NCBI GenBank assembly: GCA_029009035.1
Contig: JAQXJQ010000059.1
Coordinates: 1-9,901 of the forward strand
Source: Oscillospiraceae bacterium
GTDB taxonomy: Bacteria; Bacillota; Clostridia; Oscillospirales; Oscillospiraceae
Reading direction: 5' to 3'
Length of the DNA stretch: 9,901 nt
Shown here: positions 5,737 through 9,901 of the stretch, piece by piece
Position numbering within the stretch: position 1 is the stretch's first letter
Layout: every line of letters begins with the position of its first letter
Translations under genes and position numbers: made by a program
The notes under the pieces: generated by a model
Databases searched by the model: none
Told to the model about the DNA's origin: nothing
Seen by the model: only the letters and a program-made list of their open reading frames with translations

Positions 5737-6951
5737 ATGAAATACGCCCCCGAAGAGGTTTTGCAGTACATCAGCGAGGAAAATGTGAAGTTCATTCGCC
5801 TTGCCTTCTGTGATGTGTACGGGCGGCAGCATAATATCGCCATTATGGCAAGCGAGCTGGAGCGGGCTTTTGCCTACGGGATCGCCATTGACGCCTCCGC
5901 CATCGGCGGGTTTGGCGGAGAGGTGCACTCCGACCTGCTCCTCCACCCGGACGCCTCCACCCTCATCCAGCTGCCCTGGAGGCCGGAGCAGGGAAGCGTG
6001 GCCCGGATGTTCTGCGACATCACCTATCCCGACGGCCGCCCCTTTGAGGCGGACGGACGGTATATCCTCCGTCAGGCGGTGGAAGAGGCGGCGGAGATGG
6101 GGGTCCGGTTCGCCATCGGATCCGAGATGGAGTTCTATCTGTTCCGGCTGGATGAGAACGGACTGCCCACCAGGATCCCCTACGACCATGCGGGCTATAT
6201 GGACATTGCCCCCGAGGACCGGGGGGAGAATGTGCGCAGGGAGATCTGCCTGACCCTGGAGCAGATGGGAATTCAGCCCGAAAGCTCCCACCATGAGAGC
6301 GGCCCGGGCCAGAATGAGATCGACTTCCGCTACTCCGACCCCCTCACGGCGGCGGACAACGCGGTGACCTTCCACGCGGTGGTGAAGACGGTGGCCGCCC
6401 GCAACGGCCTGTGGGCGGACTTCTCTCCCAAGCCCATCCCCGACCGGGACGGCAACGGAATGCACATCAATGTGTCGGTCAAGGGGGAGCAGGGAGCCGA
6501 TCTGCTGCCCCCCATGATTGCCGGTATCATGGAAAAGATCCGGGACATGACGGTGTTTCTCAACCCCTGTGAAGGCTCCTACGACCGCCTGGGCGTGGAC
6601 AAAGCCCCGGCCTACATCACATGGTCCCGGGAGAACCGCTCCCAGCTCATCCGTATTCCCGCGGCAGTGGGGGAATACCGCCGCGCGGAGCTGCGTTCCC
6701 CCGACCCCATGGCCAACCCCTATCTGGCCTTCGCACTGGTGATCCGCGCCGCCCTCTATGGGATCCGGCACGGCCTTACCCCGCCGGAAGCGGCGGATTT
6801 CAACATCTTCCTGGCCAACGCCGATGTGCTGGCCCGGTATGAGAAGCTGCCCACCTCTCTGCGGGAGGCGGGAGCCCTGGCGAGGGGCAGCGGATTTATC
6901 CGGGAGCTGATCCCGGAGCAGATCATCGCGGCCTATTGCGGGCAGAAGTGA
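5737..6951 (+). CDS. Glutamine synthetase family protein (short type-I-like)
   Basis: At 404 residues this is shorter than typical GlnA (about 440-470). The N-terminal beta-grasp domain (about 1-105) ends in DITYPDGRPFEADGR, and the catalytic domain follows. Visible active-site pieces are Asp52 in IDASAI, Glu130/Glu132 in GSEMEF, Glu187 and Glu194 in HHESGPGQNEIDF, His243 in GNGMH, Arg284 in SYDRL, and Glu318/Arg320 in AELRSPDPMANPYLAFA. The metal and ATP sites look intact. The flap that carries catalytic Glu327 in Salmonella GlnA (GYEAP) is one residue shorter and reads GVDKAP, so Lys289 or Asp288 takes that place. No adenylylation-type Tyr loop is evident. It may make glutamine from glutamate and ammonia, or ligate another amine to glutamate. 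ATG 5737 follows AAAGGA by about 10 bases. It is first in an operon with an ANTAR regulator 31 bases downstream, which points to nitrogen-responsive expression. Confidence 0.9.
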   Translation: MKYAPEEVLQYISEENVKFIRLAFCDVYGRQHNIAIMASELERAFAYGIAIDASAIGGFGGEVHSDLLLHPDASTLIQLPWRPEQGSVARMFCDITYPDGRPFEADGRYILRQAVEEAAEMGVRFAIGSEMEFYLFRLDENGLPTRIPYDHAGYMDIAPEDRGENVRREICLTLEQMGIQPESSHHESGPGQNEIDFRYSDPLTAADNAVTFHAVVKTVAARNGLWADFSPKPIPDRDGNGMHINVSVKGEQGADLLPPMIAGIMEKIRDMTVFLNPCEGSYDRLGVDKAPAYITWSRENRSQLIRIPAAVGEYRRAELRSPDPMANPYLAFALVIRAALYGIRHGLTPPEAADFNIFLANADVLARYEKLPTSLREAGALARGSGFIRELIPEQIIAAYCGQK

Positions 6952-6982
6952 GAAAAATCCCCGGTGAAGGAGGTGGGGCGGC

Positions 6983-7570
6983 GTGGTGTTTCAGGAGAGG
7001 ACGTACAGCGTCCTTCTGGTTTCCGCATCCGAAAAACTGAACAGTACCGTGCTGCCTCTGCTGCCTTCCACGGACTATTGGCCGGTGCACACGGTAAAAA
7101 GCGTGTCGGAGGCCCAGCGCAGGCTGCTGGAGCAGAGCTATGACATTGTGCTCATCAACGCGCCTCTGCCCGACGATTTCGGGCTGCAGCTGGCCATCAG
7201 CACCTGTGCCGGCAGCAGCGCGGGGGTGCTGCTGCTGGTACACAGTGATGTGTACAATGAGGTGTATGCCAAATCCGTGGTCCACGGGGTGGTGACCCTC
7301 TCCAAGCCCACCAGCCTCCAGATGATCGCCCAGAGCCTGCGGGTGCTGTGCGCCACCCGGGAGCGGCTGCGCTCCATGGAGGAGAAGCGGCTCACCGTGG
7401 AGCAGAAGATCGAGGAGATGCGCACGGTGAACCGGGCCAAGTGGCTGCTCATCGAGCATGAGGGTATGACGGAGGCGGAGGCCCACCGCCGCATAGAGAA
7501 GCAGTCCATGGACCGCCGATTGTCCAAGCGGGAGATCGCCGAACAGCTCATCCAAACTTACCAAACATAA
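6983..7570 (+). CDS. ANTAR-domain RNA-binding response regulator with degenerate receiver
   Basis: This 195-residue protein has a receiver-like domain (about 8-122), a helical linker or coiled coil (about 125-150) and a C-terminal ANTAR domain (about 140-192, including VNRAKWLLIEHEGMTEAEAH). ANTAR proteins bind paired hexaloop hairpins in mRNA leaders and prevent termination, often of nitrogen genes. The receiver lacks the usual acidic pair after the first strand (LLVSAS) and has Asn59 (VLINAP) where the phospho-accepting Asp should be. The Lys of the LSKP motif (Lys108) remains. It is therefore probably not phosphorylated and may sense a ligand or partner, as AmiR does. The start is GTG 6983 with AAGGAGG 9 bases upstream. 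It is co-transcribed with glutamine synthetase and followed at once by a strong terminator. I found no hexaloop pair in the short leader of the operon, so its RNA target may be elsewhere. Confidence 0.88.
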   Translation: MVFQERTYSVLLVSASEKLNSTVLPLLPSTDYWPVHTVKSVSEAQRRLLEQSYDIVLINAPLPDDFGLQLAISTCAGSSAGVLLLVHSDVYNEVYAKSVVHGVVTLSKPTSLQMIAQSLRVLCATRERLRSMEEKRLTVEQKIEEMRTVNRAKWLLIEHEGMTEAEAHRRIEKQSMDRRLSKREIAEQLIQTYQT

Positions 7571-7616
7571 AAAAGGCTGCTGCAGAATGTGCTTCGTTCT
7601 GCAGCAGCCTTTTCTG
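7571..7616 (+). terminator. Intrinsic terminator of the glutamine synthetase-ANTAR operon
   Basis: A perfect 17-bp stem (7571-7587 with 7597-7613) has a 9-base loop and starts directly after the TAA at 7568-7570. Both feet are A/T (AAAA and TTTT), so it could work in both directions. Its GGCTGCTGCAGA/TCTGCAGCAGCC core is identical to that of the hairpin at 4703-4748. Confidence 0.92.
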
Positions 7617-8048
7617 TTTGCCTCCGATCGGTATCGCCTTTTTGCGCTATGGGCACAGCCCGTGGTTGCCGTTTTCCAACGCAAAGGGCCCACGGCAGAA
7701 AACCTGCTGCGGGCTTGTTTTTCGTGGGGCGCGACGACTCGGCGCGCCAAAAAATTCTCTCCCGAAAAAGGAAAAGCTGTAAGCCGTGACCGAGGGATTG
7801 TTTCGCCTGCGGGCGAGTTTCTTTTTGCTCGTGCAAAAAGAAACCAAAAACACGCATAAGGGCTGCACCCTTATGTATCCCGCTTGCACACTTTGGAACC
7901 ATCAACCATTACCGGCACACGAAATCGGATACAACGGCAGCTTCGTATTTGCTGCCGCACAGCTCTATGACAAACACACCCGGCGCCCCCTATACCGCGC
8001 CTGCTCAGGCGCTGTTCGGAACCCCCGTTCCCCCTATCGCATGAACGC
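7614..8048. other. Hairpin-dense gap with no credible gene
   Basis: This stretch of about 435 bases lies between two terminators. Frames that cross it on either strand have no ribosome sites and no domain-like character, and one runs on into gltX antisense. It contains many perfect inverted repeats: GGCGCG/CGCGCC (7728-7748), TCGCC/GGCGA (7803-7816), a 12-bp stem (7817-7844), CATAAGGG/CCCTTATG (7855-7875), CGGCAGC/GCTGCCG (7935-7957), GCGCCTG/CAGGCGC (7997-8012) and GGAAC/GTTCC (8018-8031). I do not recognise a named RNA family. It could be a dispersed intergenic repeat, the remains of a mobile element, or a structured RNA. I see no terminal repeats, transposase remnant or clear promoter. Confidence 0.55.
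7803..7875. repeat. Three consecutive perfect hairpins
   Basis: A 5-bp hairpin (7803-7816, TGCG loop) abuts a 12-bp hairpin (7817-7844, GTTTCTTTTTGC/GCAAAAAGAAAC, TCGT loop). Ten bases later comes an 8-bp hairpin (7855-7875, CTGCA loop). The perfect pairing implies selection on structure or recent origin. I have the impression that similar blocks occur in other Oscillospiraceae genomes, but that is memory, not a search. Confidence 0.5.
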
Positions 8049-8093
8049 AAGAGCCCGGTGCAGAACTTTCGCTCTGCACCGGGCTCTTTGTTG
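8049..8093. terminator. Hairpin terminator at the 3' end of gltX
   Basis: A perfect 16-bp stem (8049-8064 with 8073-8088) has an 8-base loop and lies 5 bases past the gltX stop (8094-8096, minus strand). The tail is weak for gltX (CTCTTGCG) and somewhat T-richer on the plus strand (TTTGTTGTT). The apical TGCAGA/TCTGCA is shared with the hairpins at 4703 and 7571. Confidence 0.75.
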
Positions 8094-9581
8094 TTACTTC
8101 AGCTTGTTGATGCCGATCTCCATGCGGCGGAGGACTTCTTCGCGGCCCAGGATGCGGCACAGCTCCACAGCGCCGCCGGGGGTGACGGCCTTGCCGGCGA
8201 TGGCGATGCGCAGGGGCCACATGAGGGTGGCGTTCTTCACACCCAGCTGCTCGGCCAGAGCGATCAGCGTGTCGTGGATGGTGTCCTGCTCCCAGTCGGG
8301 CAGGGCGGCGAGTACGGGGAGGGTCTTCTCCAGCATATCCAGAGAGACCTGGGCGTCGGTCTTGGACTTCTTGTTGGTGAACAGCTCCACGCCGTACTCG
8401 GGCAGAGCGTCGAAGAAATCCACCTTTTCGGGGATGTCGGTGAGCTTTTCGCAGCGGGCCTGGAGCAGATCGGCGATCTCGGCGGCGTCGTAGGCGGGGT
8501 TGGTGACCGCCTTGCGGATATAGGGCTCGGCCACCTTGGCGAAGGCGGCGGGCTCCATGCCGCGCAGATAGTTGGCGTTGAAGTAGGTCAGCTTCTCCAT
8601 GTCAAAGATGGCGGGGGACTTGGAGATGCCCGCCAGATCGAATGCCTCGGCCAGCTCCTGCAGGGTGAAGAACTCCTGCTCGGACTTCTCTCCCTTGGGA
8701 GACCAGCCCAGCAGCGCCACATAGTTCAGAATGGCGTCGGTGAGGAAGCCCTGCTCCTTCAGATCCTCGTAGGAGGGATCGCCGTGGCGTTTGGACATCT
8801 TGTGCTGGGCGTCGCGCATGACGGGAGAGCAGTGGACATAGGTGGGGACCTCCCAGCCGAAGCCCCGGTACAGCAGGTTGTACTTGGGCGCGGAGGAGAG
8901 GTACTCGCTGCCGCGCACCACATGGGTGATGCCCATGAGATGGTCGTCGATGACATTGGCGAAGTTATAGGTGGGCAGACCGTCCCGCTTGAGCAGCACC
9001 TGATCGTCCAGATCCTTGTTCTCCACGGTGATGTCGCCGAAGGACACATCGTGGAAGGTGGTGGTGCCCTCGTGGGGGATACGCTGGCGGATGACATAGG
9101 GCAGGCCGGCGGCCAGCTTTGCCTCCACCTCCTCGGGGGTGAGGTCACGGCAGGGGTCGTCGGCGCGGTCGAACTCACCGGAGTCCTCCTCGCTCTCGGT
9201 CTTCTCGCAGAAGCAGTAGTAGGCGTGACCCAGCTCCACCAGCAGCCTGGCGTACTTGCCGTAGGTGTCACGGCGCTGGGACTGGATGTAGGGGGCCACG
9301 GGGCCGCCCACATCGGGGCCTTCGTCGTGGGTGAGGCCGCACTCCGCCATGGTGCGGTAGATCACATCGGTGGCGCCCTCCACCAGACGGCCCTGGTCGG
9401 TGTCCTCAATGCGCAGGATGAAGGTGCCGCCGGCGTTGCGGGCGATGAGCCAGGTGTACAGGGCGGTGCGCAGATTGCCCACATGCATATAGCCGGTGGG
9501 AGAGGGGGCGAAGCGGGTGCGGACTTTGCCGTGGGGGATCTTTGCCTCCATGTCGGCAAACCATTGCTTGTCCATAGCCAT
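8094..9581 (-). CDS. gltX: Glutamyl-tRNA synthetase
   Basis: At 495 residues this is the normal length for a bacterial class I GluRS (about 470-500). It charges tRNA-Glu with glutamate using ATP (EC 6.1.1.17). The Rossmann fold starts at RTRFAPSPTGYMHVGNLRTA (21-40), which holds the HIGH-type motif (HVGN, 33-36), and ILRIEDTDQGR follows at 55-65. A Cys-x-Cys at 123-125 with Cys144 resembles the partial zinc site of this family. VIRQRIP (163-169), VVRGSEYL (221-228) and the KMSKR loop (261-265) come next, then the alpha-helical anticodon-binding region to the end. ATG 9581 follows CGGAGG by 8 bases; the next in-frame ATG (two codons on) is a possible alternative. It has its own promoter (9648-9676) and leader hairpin, and ends at the 8049-8093 hairpin. 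Whether it also mischarges tRNA-Gln cannot be told here. Confidence 0.97.
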   Translation of the reverse strand: MAMDKQWFADMEAKIPHGKVRTRFAPSPTGYMHVGNLRTALYTWLIARNAGGTFILRIEDTDQGRLVEGATDVIYRTMAECGLTHDEGPDVGGPVAPYIQSQRRDTYGKYARLLVELGHAYYCFCEKTESEEDSGEFDRADDPCRDLTPEEVEAKLAAGLPYVIRQRIPHEGTTTFHDVSFGDITVENKDLDDQVLLKRDGLPTYNFANVIDDHLMGITHVVRGSEYLSSAPKYNLLYRGFGWEVPTYVHCSPVMRDAQHKMSKRHGDPSYEDLKEQGFLTDAILNYVALLGWSPKGEKSEQEFFTLQELAEAFDLAGISKSPAIFDMEKLTYFNANYLRGMEPAAFAKVAEPYIRKAVTNPAYDAAEIADLLQARCEKLTDIPEKVDFFDALPEYGVELFTNKKSKTDAQVSLDMLEKTLPVLAALPDWEQDTIHDTLIALAEQLGVKNATLMWPLRIAIAGKAVTPGGAVELCRILGREEVLRRMEIGINKLK

Positions 9582-9599
9582 ATCAAAAACCTCCGTTCA

Positions 9600-9624
9600 A
9601 GCGGCGGGAGATTGTCCCTCCGCT
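9600..9624 (-). promoter_or_regulatory. Leader hairpin just upstream of the gltX ribosome site
   Basis: AGCGG with one mismatch then GGGA pairs with TCCC and CCGCT (9600-9609 with 9615-9624; 5-base loop). It sits about 6 bases before the gltX ribosome site, with no T run after it. It may tune translation or mRNA stability. The leader is far too short for a T-box. Confidence 0.4.
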
Positions 9625-9647
9625 GTTCTCATAAGCGATAACAATTT

Positions 9648-9676
9648 ATTATATGCAATTCCCGGTGAAATTGCAA
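9648..9676 (-). promoter_or_regulatory. gltX promoter with dyad across spacer and -35
   Basis: On the minus strand there is TTGCAA (9676-9671), a 17-base spacer and a perfect TATAAT (9653-9648). The predicted start is near 9641, giving a leader of about 60 bases. TGCAATT (9654-9660) and AATTGCA (9669-9675), eight bases apart, form a perfect 7-bp inverted repeat that covers the spacer and most of the -35, so it is a possible operator. Confidence 0.8.
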
Positions 9677-9690
9677 GAGAGACGCCGGGT

Positions 9691-9901
9691 TCACAGGTGG
9701 GAAAAGGACTTGACCGGAGCCGGGGTGGGGGTGTGATCCCCGATCATTTTTTCCATCCAGACCATGTCGTACCATCTTCCGAACTTGAAGCCGCAGCGGT
9801 GGAAGTGGGCCACCGTTTCGTAGCCCATGCGGGCGTGGAACCGCTCGCTGTCGCCGGTGAGGTACTCGTCCCCGGCCTCCGGGTGGGCGATGCAGGCGTT
9901 G
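9691..9901 (-). CDS. GNAT family N-acetyltransferase, C-terminal fragment
   Basis: An open frame on the minus strand enters from the right edge and stops at TGA (9693-9691), giving 69 visible residues. The pattern ERFHARMGYETVAHFHRCGF, followed by KFGRWYDMVWMEKMIGDH, is the C-terminal end of a GNAT acyltransferase: a helix, then the last beta strands, which carry a WYDMVWMEK motif common in phosphinothricin-acetyltransferase-like and uncharacterised GNAT proteins. These transfer an acetyl group from acetyl-CoA to an amine. The acetyl-CoA loop (Q/RxxGxG/A) lies mostly outside the window and the substrate is unknown. A proline-rich tail (HTPTPAPVKSFSHL) follows the fold. The stop is 15 bases from the gltX -35 and I see no clear terminator between, so some read-through into gltX is possible. 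Confidence 0.82.
   Translation of the reverse strand, partial: NACIAHPEAGDEYLTGDSERFHARMGYETVAHFHRCGFKFGRWYDMVWMEKMIGDHTPTPAPVKSFSHL

Noticed and set aside
5596..6771. 391-codon minus-strand frame opposite glutamine synthetase
   Set aside because: Shadow of a well-supported gene, with no motifs of its own.
7558..7905. Minus-strand frame in the gap, overlapping the ANTAR terminator
   Set aside because: Arg/Lys/Pro-rich low-quality translation that overlaps a strong terminator, with no start context.
7786..8493. 235-codon plus-strand frame across the hairpin-rich gap
   Set aside because: It reads through several hairpins and the gltX terminator into gltX antisense, and has no ribosome site.
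8058..9641. 527-codon plus-strand frame opposite gltX
   Set aside because: Antisense shadow of gltX with biased composition, no ribosome site and no domains.
9635..9646. Similarity to the right half of the lac operator (GCGATAACAATT)
   Set aside because: Only a half-site by chance in an A/T-rich leader. There is no symmetric partner and no lac-type genes.
9582..9650. T-box or other riboswitch upstream of gltX
   Set aside because: The leader is only about 60 bases and lacks the T-box core sequence. It has a single imperfect hairpin and no terminator.

Overview
The window is GC-rich and reads like the chromosome of a spore-forming Clostridia bacterium. The main pointers are a SpoIVB-type sporulation protease, a Gram-positive FakA/Asp23 gene pair, an ECF-type vitamin transporter component and an ANTAR regulator paired with glutamine synthetase. 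The style of the proteins suggests the Oscillospiraceae (the Flavonifractor/Lawsonibacter side), but that placement is inference only. This is core and near-core chromosome. I see no phage, transposase, CRISPR array, rRNA or tRNA.

Layout, left to right. (1) The C-terminal end of an ECF transporter S component (+) meets, at a perfect 15-bp two-way hairpin, an Asp23/Gls24 protein plus fatty-acid-kinase FakA (YloV-like) operon (-). That operon is read from a strong sigma-A-type promoter near 2570. (2) A 59-residue membrane-anchored small protein (+) converges, at another perfect 15-bp hairpin, on a DUF6512-like polytopic membrane protein (-). (3) spoIVB (+) converges on purC (-) at a third hairpin. 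purC has a TTGACA-17-TATCAT promoter with an 18-bp dyad in its spacer and a terminator-like hairpin at the 5' end of its leader. (4) Diverging from purC is a two-gene operon (+): a short type-I-like glutamine synthetase followed by an ANTAR RNA-binding regulator with a degenerate receiver domain. (5) About 435 bases without a credible gene follow, packed with perfect hairpins. (6) gltX (-) has its own promoter and leader hairpin, and the 3' end of a GNAT acetyltransferase gene (-) lies upstream of it.

Functional themes are exogenous fatty-acid use (FakA, probably with Asp23), vitamin uptake, late sporulation (SpoIVB activates the sigma-K checkpoint in relatives), purine synthesis, and nitrogen/glutamate metabolism (glutamine synthetase with ANTAR regulator, glutamyl-tRNA synthetase). 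Apart from the two operons these genes look separately transcribed: nearly every converging junction is closed by one long symmetric hairpin, and three of these hairpins share the same apical stem sequence.

The parts most worth a second look are the purC leader and promoter, the glutamine synthetase with an altered catalytic flap beside its pseudo-receiver ANTAR partner, and the hairpin-dense gap at 7614-8048. I found no clearly new multi-gene system.
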